This document shows, one piece after another, positions 20,087 through 28,153 of a DNA stretch of 28,153 nucleotides; within the stretch, counting starts at the first letter, position 1; the number at the start of each line of letters is the position of its first letter. Below the pieces are notes generated by a model. The model saw nothing but the letters and a program-made list of their open reading frames with translations. It ran no database searches and had not been told where the DNA came from. The stretch is from Dinochytrium kinnereticum (taxonomy: Eukaryota; Chytridiomycota; Chytridiomycetes; Chytridiales; Chytridiaceae). Location: NCBI GenBank assembly GCA_027604005.1, contig JADGJT010000312.1, positions 1-28,153 on the forward strand, in the 5' to 3' direction. Both the position numbers and the translations under genes were made by a program.

Positions 20087-23080
20087 ATGCCTTTGACAAC
20101 CCAAACATTCCTGTCACTCCCAGTCGATGTTGCTGGCGCTATCGCCATCCATCTGCACCCCTACGACGTATGCATCCTCAGAAAACTCTCCATGCATCAC
20201 AGCAAATTCTGGAGGTTCACAACGCTATCCTTTGCAGTGTCGAATCTCAAGTCAACAATGCCCCTGGACTCGATGCGGACGCTGGACTGGTGTAGGATTG
20301 GCCCGCATTACCTTGCAGCCTACATAACCATGTGCAAGAGCATTTCGATAGATTATTTACCGAGTTTGTGGAGAGAAGATGGTAACTGGGCTGGAATCTT
20401 GAAAGGCGCGAGGCGGTTTGTGAAGAGGGCGGTTGGTTTTCTCCATGACGCAAGGGAATTTAAAAGAGCTTGTAGAAGAATCCCCGGGTATCTTTCACTT
20501 ATTACGTCAATTGGTGAAGCTCAAGAACTACGGGAGATTATTAGTGAAGACACGATGCAGCCTGAGGATGCCGCAGATTGTTTCAAGACTGCATGCGCTG
20601 TTGGAAGCATAGATATCGTCAACATGCTCCTGATGTATGGGGTGGATCCATCCTTTTCTGAGAATGTCGGCATCTTAAATGCAAGTTCTGAGGGGCACTT
20701 AAATATCGTTCACATGCTGCTCTCACATCCCAAATTCGACTTCTTTTCTGGAGAATGTTGTGCTTTGGAGGGTGCCATCGATTGCAACAACTTTGAGCTT
20801 GTAGAGACTATCTTGGCGGAGAGCAGAGCCAATCCCTATCGAAGTAGCAGAAACATTTTAGAAAAGGCCGCGTCAAAGGGAAATGCTGATATCTTCAAAT
20901 TACTGCTCAAGGATGGTCGATGCTCAGCTACTTTTGACAGGAACAATGCGATCCGGATTGCTGTTAAAGAGGGACATATCGATGTTCTCTATATACTTTT
21001 GAATGAAAAAGAATCGAAGGATTTTTATGATGTGTACGCCACGCTGATAATCGCCTGCGAATACGATTCCCCGATTATAGTAAAGATGCTTTTCGACAAC
21101 CACCCAGATTTGGATCCATCCCATGACCAGAATCGAGCGCTATCGGCATGCTCTTCACCCATTATAGCGAAAATGTTACTTGAACATGCTAACTTCAGAC
21201 CAGAGCTGTGCATTCAGACCCTAACCAAAGACTTCAAGTCTTCGGAAGTTGCTGCCGAAGTTCTAAAAGCCATCCTAAAATCATCAAATATGGAAAGCGA
21301 CATACGATTAATGGAAAGGATTAGCAATTCCCCGGTCCAGCAATGGATACCATATATTACTCGAGAAGCTGCTGATGAAACTTCTGCGTTCTACCTCGTC
21401 GAAACTCTCCTTAACAATGATAGGATCGATACCACTTCCGAAAACTCGACAGCATTGAGTGCAGCAGTTGAACGAGGGTTTTCAAAAGTTGCCAATATTC
21501 TACTAAGCCATGGCATGGTAGATCCCTTTGCAGACACTAATCAAGGATTCAGATTGGCCTGCCAAGCAGGGCTTACAAAAACCGTCCAACATTTTTTAAC
21601 CAATCCCCGCGCAGACCCAACAGCATGCAACCACGAATCTCTGAGATTAGCTGCATGGAAAGGCAGAACAGAGGTCTTGACACTTCTTTTACAAGACGGA
21701 CGAGTCGACCCGCAATGCGCAAATCATGAACCTCTCAGCAATGCGTGCCGCTCCGGCAACTCATCGACTGTTCTTGCCCTTCTTTGTGACGGACGAGTTC
21801 AACCGTCCGCAAGAGATAATGAGGCGATTAGAGAGGCCTCTCGATGCGGAATGGTTACGGCAGTCGAAAGACTACTGCTAGATTCAAAAGTTGACCCATC
21901 GTCCCGTGATCAGGAAGCGTTGCGTAATGCTTGTGCATCTGGAAGTTTTGAGACAGTGAGAGCGCTTCTCTTGGACAACCGTGTGGATCCATCCGTTAGA
22001 CAGAATGAGGCGATCAGGACTGCCGCCGCTCATGGATTCGGAGATATTGTAGGAATGCTCTTGCGAGATCCTCGCGTAAACCCAGCAGATTGTGACAATG
22101 AAGCGATTCGAAAAGCCTGTGGAGCGAGAATCACTACTATCACTAACGTGGAAGCCTCGATAGTAACCACTTCGGGCTCTCTAAATTCGGCTTTTCATCT
22201 CCTAATTGCAGACCCACGGGTAAATCCCAACGCATGCGATAACGAAGCCTTAATGATGGCATGTACGCATGGACAGAACAACAGCTTTATTGCGCTAAGA
22301 GCTCTTCTATCAGATAACCGAGTCAACCCAGCATCTCGAAACGACCTTGTAATCCGCACAGCTTCAAAGTTTGGGTTATCGGATATAGTTAAAACCCTCT
22401 TAGTAGATCCCCGTGTTGACCCCACTTCAAACGATAATGAAGCTCTACGATCAGCATGTGCTCAGCGGCACGTTGATATCGTTCACGCTCTATTAGCCGA
22501 CCCACGAGTCGACCCTAGCGCCAGAGAGAATGAGGCGCTTCGCAAAGCAGCGGGGGAATTTGGAGGCAATATACCTGAAAAGGCCAACGTCCAAATCCTA
22601 TCCATGCTCCTCTCCCATCCCTTAGTAAACCCCCGAGCAAGAAACAACGAGGCTCTTTTCTCAGCGTTATTTTGGCAACGGTTAGAGGTCGTCAAACTCC
22701 TTCTGAAAGATCCAAGAGTAGATCCTGGAGCTGATCATAATCGTGGCCTAAAAGAGGCTGTAAGATCTGGTGACTTACGAGCCGTACGTATCTTATTGAG
22801 ACACCCGCGGGTGGACCCTGCAGCGAATGACCACAACATACTTATCGTCGCCTGTGATGCTGGATACCTTGACGTCCTCAGTGAGCTGCTTGCGGACAGC
22901 CGCGTTCATCCATCTGCCAGGCAGAATGACGGGATCCATAGGTGTTTAAAGAGACAATATTTACATTTGGCGGGTGTTCTAGCCCGGCATCCGCGATTTG
23001 ACTGGGGAGTTGGGGAGACACAGGTGCTTGTGGTAGCCTATAAGCTGATTCACGGTGGGAGCTTTGAGGCGCAATCTTAG
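20087..23080 (+). CDS. F-box-like ankyrin-repeat protein, intronless, 997 aa
   Basis: The first ATG in the frame is at 20087. Residues about 8-45 (FLSLPVDVAGAIAIHLHPYDVCILRKL) look like an F-box: a Leu-Pro start, an amphipathic helix and a DV..LR turn. About 120 residues of helical linker follow. From roughly residue 165 to 985 come about 23 ankyrin-type repeats of 32-35 residues. The last 15 are very regular, with a hallmark D-x-R-V-[DN]-P-[SA]-x-x-x-[ND]-E-A-[LI]-R turn and A(C/A)..G...V..LL helices. Two repeats are expanded, around genomic 22130-22180 and 22555-22590. F-box plus ankyrin proteins commonly act as substrate adaptors of SCF-type ubiquitin ligases; here that is inference. Such repeat proteins are often lineage-expanded. 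There is no signal peptide. The absence of introns contrasts with its neighbours. Confidence 0.93.
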   Translation: MPLTTQTFLSLPVDVAGAIAIHLHPYDVCILRKLSMHHSKFWRFTTLSFAVSNLKSTMPLDSMRTLDWCRIGPHYLAAYITMCKSISIDYLPSLWREDGNWAGILKGARRFVKRAVGFLHDAREFKRACRRIPGYLSLITSIGEAQELREIISEDTMQPEDAADCFKTACAVGSIDIVNMLLMYGVDPSFSENVGILNASSEGHLNIVHMLLSHPKFDFFSGECCALEGAIDCNNFELVETILAESRANPYRSSRNILEKAASKGNADIFKLLLKDGRCSATFDRNNAIRIAVKEGHIDVLYILLNEKESKDFYDVYATLIIACEYDSPIIVKMLFDNHPDLDPSHDQNRALSACSSPIIAKMLLEHANFRPELCIQTLTKDFKSSEVAAEVLKAILKSSNMESDIRLMERISNSPVQQWIPYITREAADETSAFYLVETLLNNDRIDTTSENSTALSAAVERGFSKVANILLSHGMVDPFADTNQGFRLACQAGLTKTVQHFLTNPRADPTACNHESLRLAAWKGRTEVLTLLLQDGRVDPQCANHEPLSNACRSGNSSTVLALLCDGRVQPSARDNEAIREASRCGMVTAVERLLLDSKVDPSSRDQEALRNACASGSFETVRALLLDNRVDPSVRQNEAIRTAAAHGFGDIVGMLLRDPRVNPADCDNEAIRKACGARITTITNVEASIVTTSGSLNSAFHLLIADPRVNPNACDNEALMMACTHGQNNSFIALRALLSDNRVNPASRNDLVIRTASKFGLSDIVKTLLVDPRVDPTSNDNEALRSACAQRHVDIVHALLADPRVDPSARENEALRKAAGEFGGNIPEKANVQILSMLLSHPLVNPRARNNEALFSALFWQRLEVVKLLLKDPRVDPGADHNRGLKEAVRSGDLRAVRILLRHPRVDPAANDHNILIVACDAGYLDVLSELLADSRVHPSARQNDGIHRCLKRQYLHLAGVLARHPRFDWGVGETQVLVVAYKLIHGGSFEAQS

Positions 23081-24031
23081 ATCGGAACAAAAAAAGAAAG
23101 AGAAAAAAAGTATCAATAAGACTGAACAAGGGTTAGAGAAGGGAAGGCTTGGGGGGTTTGAATCCTGAGACAGTGCTCTTTGACTTATCGTATATAACTA
23201 TTATTAATATATTTCAGAGGCATATAGTAAAATGGAGGCCAAAAGAAATCACGGACACTCATTACATAAACATCTTCAGTTAGCACTGGCTGCACATCCA
23301 TCGGATTACTTCATTTCAAGATGAAGGCTTATGAGCTGTTTTTAACGAGACATCTGAGCAATATTCATTTCAAAACATGTTGCCGCGTGTCTCAGACTGA
23401 ATGAATTAAATCTGTCTAGAAAAAGACGGAAAGGAAGAAATAGAAAAGCAGGTAATTGAAAATACTAACGCTGTTCAACGCGCAACAAGAAACATTCCAT
23501 GCAGCCAGCCAACGGTCAGGATGTCTACGTGGGGACTCATTTGCTTAACTTATAGTCGATGAGGCATTGAGTGGTGCCAGATGTCTGTAGCCTTTGCTGC
23601 AGCTTTTGACGCGGAAATGAAGAGCGTCTTTTACCGCATAAGGCGATGTTTAGGGGTGAACATGGGCGCCAACAAAACTTGGCTTGATGGAGCGTACATC
23701 GACTGGCATATCCCAACCATAATTTAGTGGCTGCTATGACACGTTTTCCTCCTTTGTTCCGATTCGCTCCAGTAGCCGTAACAAAATGCCAAGTATCATC
23801 ATCCTTTTTAAATAAATTGCATGCCTTTATTCCTTTTTAACATTTTACTTACGCAATTGAAGGACTCGCCTCCATGATAAATTATGATGAGCAATTGATA
23901 TATACATTTCATTTATTTTACAGAGGCTAATCAAATTCATACAAAAAGTGAACGCCCTGCAGGTTTCCGAACTCCAATGATCCAGAAGTTCAAACCGGCG
24001 CCAAATAAAATAAAAGGAGTAGCCCGATACC
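23081..24031. other. Convergent intergenic region, no gene seen
   Basis: About 950 bp between the ankyrin-gene stop and the F-box/PP2-like gene stop. The start is A-rich (AAAAAAAGAAAGAGAAAAAAAG) and the rest AT-rich without protein-like frames. A GGTTTGAATCC string near 23156 recalls a tRNA T-arm, but no cloverleaf surrounds it. Confidence 0.45.
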
Positions 24032-25070
24032 CTATAAACCGACGTACTCTTTAATTCCTTTGAACGAGCTCCACAACCTTTGGGGCAATGATGTACTATC
24101 TTCCTCACGAGAATCTTGTCCTCCGCCCATGGAAGTTAAGGACAGTGAATCAATAGATTCAAGGCCAAAGGTGTCAATAACTAAATCCCCAAACTTCCAC
24201 TCGGTGCTATGATCCGTCATCCAAAACTTGACTTTTGAAAACTCTCGTTCAGTCGAAACTTTAATCTCCGGCAACGATATTCGTGTCCATACATAGCGAG
24301 GTGGATCCTCTTTGAAAAACGACCACAGCGTTTTTGTCGATGACGCCACGAGCTGCAACGCAATCGTGAAATGATGATAAGCTTTACGTAAGACCTCCAT
24401 CTAGGATTCTTACCTGCCCTTCAGGAAGTGAAGGATCTTCTACTTCAACACCGCATCCAACTTCAATACGATCCAGATGACGGGAATCGTTTAGGCGAAC
24501 TCGAAAGTATGGAATGTAATTTCCTGCTGGAACTGATTTCAGGGAGGCTTGGACGTCAAACCAGCACACACTGTGCATTACTGCGACATGTGGTGAAACG
24601 CTAAGAGATGCAAGTTAGGCCCTAGACAAGTGAAATTAACGCCAAACCTATCCTCAATTCCGTCCTCAAGGGTCCAGAAAACACCATTCAGCCAAGCTAT
24701 TGATAAGTCCTTGGCCAATACGTATGGTTTCGCTAGTTCGTTGGTTAGTTTTGATCTTTCAGTATTAAGGGACATCCTACATAGGTCCTTGTAAATATCC
24801 TTCAAGGCTTTGACATTATCGCAAGCATCAGGAAGAACACTCTTTTACTTCACTCAGCATGAGCGTTCAACCGAGAATGCTAACCTTTTCGAAGCGCCTT
24901 GACGCCAGTTGAATCCAGAGGTAAGGCTCATCAATAATTCCAGAAAAGCGGCGAGAGCTGCATGCCACCTGCAGAACGTCTCTTGGCCTAACCCACTTCA
25001 GCAAGGCGATTAGAACCTCAGTGGGAAGATCGGCGAGTGTCGGTGCAGCGGTGGTGGAGGGTGGGGACAT
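24032..25070 (-). CDS. F-box protein with PP2-like C-terminal domain, 4 exons
   Basis: Exons on the minus strand: 25070-24885, 24841-24648, 24570-24414 and 24352-24032, joining to 285 aa. Residues about 12-50 (LADLPTEVLIALLKWVRPRDVLQVACSSRRF) are a clear F-box, the Skp1-binding module of SCF ubiquitin ligases. The C-terminal half resembles the phloem-protein-2-like sugar-binding fold seen in F-box/PP2 proteins. It has VCWFDVQASLKSVPAGNY, then PPRYVWTRISLPEI, and a late VKFWMTDHSTEWKFGDLVID strand series. By analogy with plant F-box/PP2 and animal FBXO sugar-binding proteins it could present glycosylated or similar substrates for ubiquitination; that is inference. Introns are 43, 77 and 61 nt. 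The second has CTAAC shortly before its CACAG acceptor. The first ends with a GTAAAAG acceptor and is the weakest junction. Confidence 0.8.
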
Positions 25071-25480
25071 TGCTTGAGGTTGTTTTTTTCAGACCAAAAT
25101 CACAAATGTAAGATATTTGGAGGTGCCTTGCCAAGATCACACAGAAGATCCCACCCATCGCATTTGCATGCGGTTATTGAGAGTTGAGACCCCCTCATGA
25201 GATGATAAATCCAACCCTGCGACAGAAGAGTGATATTGTGATTTTGGTTCAGTTTTGGATGAGCGATCGCTCGTCTTTGGTTGGATATTGCTGGAGGTCA
25301 AACACATTCACACTTGCTGTGCATCGCCAACCCACATATCCGTCGGTGAGGGAAGTGTGGATTTTATGATGCTGGAAAGGGCCATTATATTTTCCTTCCT
25401 GCTTGACGCTTGTTTTTTTCTAGTCTATCACCCCAACCACCAAGCCATCATCCAATGGTGTCCTTTTTCCTCTGTTTAAG

Positions 25481-25906
25481 TCACCAGAATGGAATGCCGC
25501 TTATCTTACTAATCAAGTCTTTCGAAAAATATATGATCACGAGCTTGTTTTGATTTATCCTCTTTTTTTTTTCCCTGTTGGGCATGAAACGTTTTTCATA
25601 ACTCTCATATCTTTCAGGAACAAAACGTATGGCTAGTGCAATTAAAACTTTAGAGGATCTCACAAGGATAGGGAGCCCGTTTTTTTTCAATGCTTCTTTC
25701 CGACGAGAAGTGTTGTTCTTTAGTTGCACTTCAGGCAAGTTAACAAAAGTATTCCCTATTGCTAGTTTTTTCCCCCCCAATGGTACTTCAGCTTGCTTTT
25801 TAAGCGAGTGGGGAGATAAATCATTTGAATTTGGATGTTGGAAATTGGCCATAGGTTGGACGGGGGCTTCTATAGGCCAGGCTAGTGAGAGAGAATATAG
25901 CTGCAT
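25481..25906 (-). CDS. Hypothetical ORF, 141 aa, doubtful
   Basis: An ATG-initiated frame with a basic middle and C-terminal half (EKRFMPNREKKKRINQNK) and no recognisable domain, signal peptide or splice continuation. It overlaps an opposite-strand open frame (25629-25931). It sits 836 bp upstream of the F-box/PP2-like gene on the same strand. It may well be a chance ORF. Confidence 0.13.
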   Translation of the reverse strand: MQLYSLSLAWPIEAPVQPMANFQHPNSNDLSPHSLKKQAEVPLGGKKLAIGNTFVNLPEVQLKNNTSRRKEALKKNGLPILVRSSKVLIALAIRFVPERYESYEKRFMPNREKKKRINQNKLVIIYFSKDLISKISGIPFW

Positions 25907-26042
25907 GAGGTGGTCGACAAGGATAAGGTAGATAATGGAATCAAGATCTAATATGAAGGTAAGAGCATCGCCTGCTTAGATTCCTTGCACAGCTGAGATC
26001 GCCTTACTCAAAGCTTTCCCTCTTCACTAAAAGAGGTGCGGG

Positions 26043-26074
26043 TTCAGGCGAGACGCCTGTAGAGGCAACCTGAA
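26043..26074 (+). other. Inverted-repeat structure with two competing stems
   Basis: TTCAGG (26043-26048) can pair with CCTGAA (26069-26074), enclosing GCCT/AGGC (26055-26058 with 26063-26066) around a GTAG loop. Alternatively CAGGCG (26045-26050) pairs with CGCCTG (26054-26059) around an AGA loop. The two folds exclude each other. No coding frame explains it. Confidence 0.4.
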
Positions 26075-26589
26075 GATGATGATGCGAAAAGTAATTGGGT
26101 GATTTTGTGGCGAAGGGTGGCGGTATTGAGGCTTATCATGGTAAAGGTTCTTCCTACTCAAGGACCCGGGTAACAACAAATTTATACTTCTGCCTTCAGG
26201 AATAGAAGCGAAAAGGTAATTACACTAAAAACCTTCAAGGTATTGGGAGGATCGCAACGCTTACGATCCCATGTGCGATAATGGATGCTATAGCTTCTAT
26301 GAACCTAACTATAGTTCTTTGATGGTGCTCATATGAAACCCAAGCCCTTGAATACTTTCCTTTATATACGGCTTGTGCTCTTTTCCTATCGTCCCTGCGT
26401 AAGCATTATTTTGTGACTGTTTTTCAGGCTTAAAGCTGCAACCCTCATCTCGGTTCAATTTTGGCTGCTGGCGCTGTTATTACCCATTCAACGGGATTTA
26501 GTGAAGGCCCGGATATTAAGGGAAGTGTTGGATAGATGCTGACGTGGAAAGGATTATTGGATTATCATGATTAGGGAAAAAGAAATGAC

Positions 26590-27271
26590 CTAGCGGATTT
26601 TATCTAAAGTGTAGACGATGGGGGTGTTTGTCCACCCACCCAACCACCGTTTTATTTTTTTATTGTCCTTTTCTCTATTTTTCTCTTCTTTTTCTTTTCT
26701 TAAATGCTTGCTGTAACCTAAGGCTTTTTGAATGAATATTAAGGTAGATGTCATGATTTTTGTAACTCATTTGATGATGAAAGAATTTTATTTTACAACA
26801 ACAAAAACAAAGGGATATAAATTCGTACCTTTCGGCGTGGTCCTCTTTGGCGTCGGTTGAGCAGACGGCGAACAATCCTTGCGCATATGGGACTTAACGA
26901 TAGATAGTTGCGGGGTGGAAGCTTGCGTGGGTTTGAGAAAGGGAGGCCGCTGCAGAAGCTGGAATGGAGGCGCAGTAAGAGAGTGGGTACCGTCGTGAAC
27001 AACTCAAGCGAAGCTTAACTTGTCCAGTTTTCGACAACCTTTCGAAACGGCGGACCCTCTCCTTAACAGTCTTTGGTTTCGGGGGTGGGAAAGTCCCGGT
27101 GGCGGGAAATGGGGATTGGGAAGGTCGATCGCCGTTGATTTCAAGAATTGGAGATGGGTCCTGAATCTCTTTGGAAACCGCAATGGTAGCAAGCCTGGGA
27201 GGCCTATCCTACTTTAGGGCGGTTGAGAGGCTCACATTGCCCTTCTTTAATTGATATGGCATGCGAGGCAT
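26590..27271 (-). CDS. Candidate spliced gene of unknown function, basic/Pro-rich product
   Basis: A protein-like frame on the minus strand starts at ATG 27271 (MPRMPYQLKKGN). It meets an in-frame TAG at 27211-27209, then continues open to 27020 with Pro-rich sequence and a basic helix (TVKERVRRFERLSKTGQ). A 61-nt intron (27019-26959; GTTAAG..TTCCAG) leads in frame to exon 26958-26829, which is Pro/Thr/Lys-rich and ends at a GTACGA donor. A further in-frame exon 26717-26590 (Lys/Glu-rich, ending in TAG) is possible but weakly supported. Without that splice the frame stops at 26787-26789, after KGTNLYPFVFVVVK. The TAG could be removed as a 27-nt intron (27235-27209), bypassed by an undetected upstream exon, or be a real nonsense codon in a pseudogene. 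The family is not recognised. Confidence 0.3.
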
Positions 27272-28045
27272 CGACAGGTATGAATTTTGAGGGGAATGGA
27301 GGGAAAGGAGAGGGATTTATGGAAAACTGATGGGAAAGACAAAGACACTTGCGAAAGTTGATGAAGTAGAGACAGACACGCGGCAAGGCGACTCTCTATG
27401 CGGAGTTTGCGCACGTCGCGGGAGGAAGAAAGAACAAAAAGAATAAACCAGAGCCCAGCACGACGCGTTTTTTGTCAAGGTGTGCCACCCATGCAGTGGC
27501 CCCATCTGGGGATAAACGAAGAGTCTCAAATTATTCGTTGTTCCTGCCACAGTGTCTACAGAGAGAGGCGTCTGAGAAGAGTATTGGAAAACAGGGGTGT
27601 GGTAGTGGGTGATGCGCGTCCAACGATCTTATCTTTTTTCTGTTGATACGATACGACACTATTGTTCAACAACTCGATGCAATCAATAAAAACCTAACGA
27701 TGAACGATCCAATACGTGAGGTTGTGATGCCGAGCAACCACGACCGTTTATTCTTCCTTATTTTTTTATATCATTTCATTGTGGAAACGGTCCATGGCCC
27801 CTCCAAAAGCCGCAGAAATAGAAAAAAAACAAAGGCAATTATCCATTCGAGAAAAAAAACTCCATGGAATAGAAAACAAAGTAGAATACTCCAGCTTCTG
27901 TAATATCTTCTCGCAACGACAGAATAACGAAGAGCTTCAAATTCTTAGCGTCTGGAATATCTCCTCGCAACGACAGCTTCAAATTCTTGCATTTTCAGAA
28001 TAATCTTTTTGACAACTCTTTGATTTTACTGACAAGTACCCAAAC
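27272..28045. other. Upstream region between the 27271 candidate and the 28046 gene
   Basis: About 770 bp. The left part is pyrimidine-rich on the minus strand, as in a 5' leader for the candidate gene starting at 27271. The right part carries an imperfect direct repeat (27902-27988). Short ORFs on both strands look like chance. Confidence 0.35.
27902..27988 (+). repeat. Imperfect direct repeat, about 54-nt spacing
   Basis: The 21-mer AATATCTTCTCGCAACGACAG (27902-27922) recurs with one mismatch at 27956-27976. AGCTTCAAATTCTT occurs at 27933-27946 and again at 27975-27988. The second copy looks like the first with an internal 10-nt loss, consistent with a tandem duplication just upstream of the 28046 gene. 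Confidence 0.7.
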
Positions 28046-28146
28046 ATGCTCACCACGAGCGTTGTTATCCGCACCGTCGCTCACTGCCTTGCCAGCTTGG
28101 GCAGGGCACTGCAGCCTGCAACACCCATCAACGTCGACCACAACGA
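28046..28146 (+). CDS. First exon of a plus-strand gene running off the window
   Basis: ATG at 28046 in CAAACATGC context opens a frame of 33 codons plus two bases. It ends at a strong donor (AACGA|GTGAGT) at 28147. The N-terminus (MLTTSVVIRTVAHCLASLGR) has Arg/Ser/Leu and no acidic residue, compatible with a mitochondrial presequence or a membrane-proximal helix. Codon composition is richer in G and C than the flank, supporting a real exon. Too little is present to name a family. Confidence 0.42.
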
Positions 28147-28153
28147 GTGAGTT

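Larger units (their letters stand above)
25071..26589. other. 1.5-kb region upstream of the F-box/PP2-like gene, no supported gene
   Basis: This contains the F-box gene's promoter. An ATG-started minus-strand frame of 141 codons at 25906-25481 and a plus-strand frame of 100 codons at 25629-25931 overlap each other. Neither has a recognisable domain, and at most one can be real. A compact inverted-repeat structure lies at 26043-26074 and a 6-bp stem (GGATCG/CGATCC) at 26249-26269. Otherwise nothing is seen. Confidence 0.35.

Noticed and set aside
23150..23168. tRNA T-arm-like string (GGTTTGAATCC) after the ankyrin gene
   Set aside because: The T-loop lacks the TTC core, and no acceptor, D or anticodon arms can be paired around it.
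26071..26140. C/D snoRNA suspicion from TGATGATG near 26078
   Set aside because: No D box (CTGA) at a suitable distance and no terminal stem.

Overview
The window reads as nuclear DNA of a fungus, most likely a zoosporic (flagellate, chytrid-type) one. The genes are split by many short introns (40-172 nt, mostly GT..AG; several contain a CTAAC branch site). The window holds a fungal-type mitochondrial ATP synthase subunit b, a spliceosomal GTPase and secreted S41-type peptidase, F-box and ankyrin genes. It also holds an orthologue of ZMYND12, a ciliary/flagellar protein that non-flagellate fungi would not be expected to keep. Standard TAA/TAG/TGA stops fit all the confident models. No tRNA, rRNA, CRISPR array or intact transposon was found.

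Layout, left to right. A 3-exon gene of unknown function lies at 349-1052 (+). A 3.1-kb stretch (1067-4199) has no convincing gene. ATP4 (5567-4234, -; 7 exons) is divergent from ZMYND12 (6130-7918, +; 11 exons) across a 562-bp shared upstream region. ZMYND12 converges on a 6-exon secreted S41 peptidase (10691-8055, -). The peptidase is divergent from a C2H2/C2HC zinc-finger regulator (about 11354-13551, +). That regulator converges on guanine deaminase (15346-13895, -; one exon). Guanine deaminase lies only 52 bp downstream of the U5 snRNP GTPase SNU114/EFTUD2 (19318-15399, -; 13 exons). SNU114 is divergent from an intronless F-box-like/ankyrin-repeat gene (20087-23080, +). That gene converges on an F-box + PP2-like gene (25070-24032, -; 4 exons). 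The right end holds weak candidates: a low-confidence spliced gene on the minus strand (27271-26590) with an in-frame TAG problem, and the first exon of a plus-strand gene that runs off the window (28046-28146).

The genes look like independent housekeeping and accessory loci, not one pathway. The links are positional: divergent pairs that may share promoters (ATP4/ZMYND12, peptidase/zinc finger, SNU114/ankyrin) and one extremely tight tandem pair (SNU114 then guanine deaminase). I did not find a convincing new multi-gene system. The points most worth checking are a possible 27-nt intron or in-frame TAG near 27.2 kb, a stop-free 66-nt intron in SNU114, the 52-bp SNU114-guanine deaminase junction, an ATP4 start codon isolated on a 4-nt coding exon, and a Cys-rich insert in guanine deaminase. 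Exon junctions were built by hand from frame continuity, splice signals and remembered family conservation; none is backed by transcript data.
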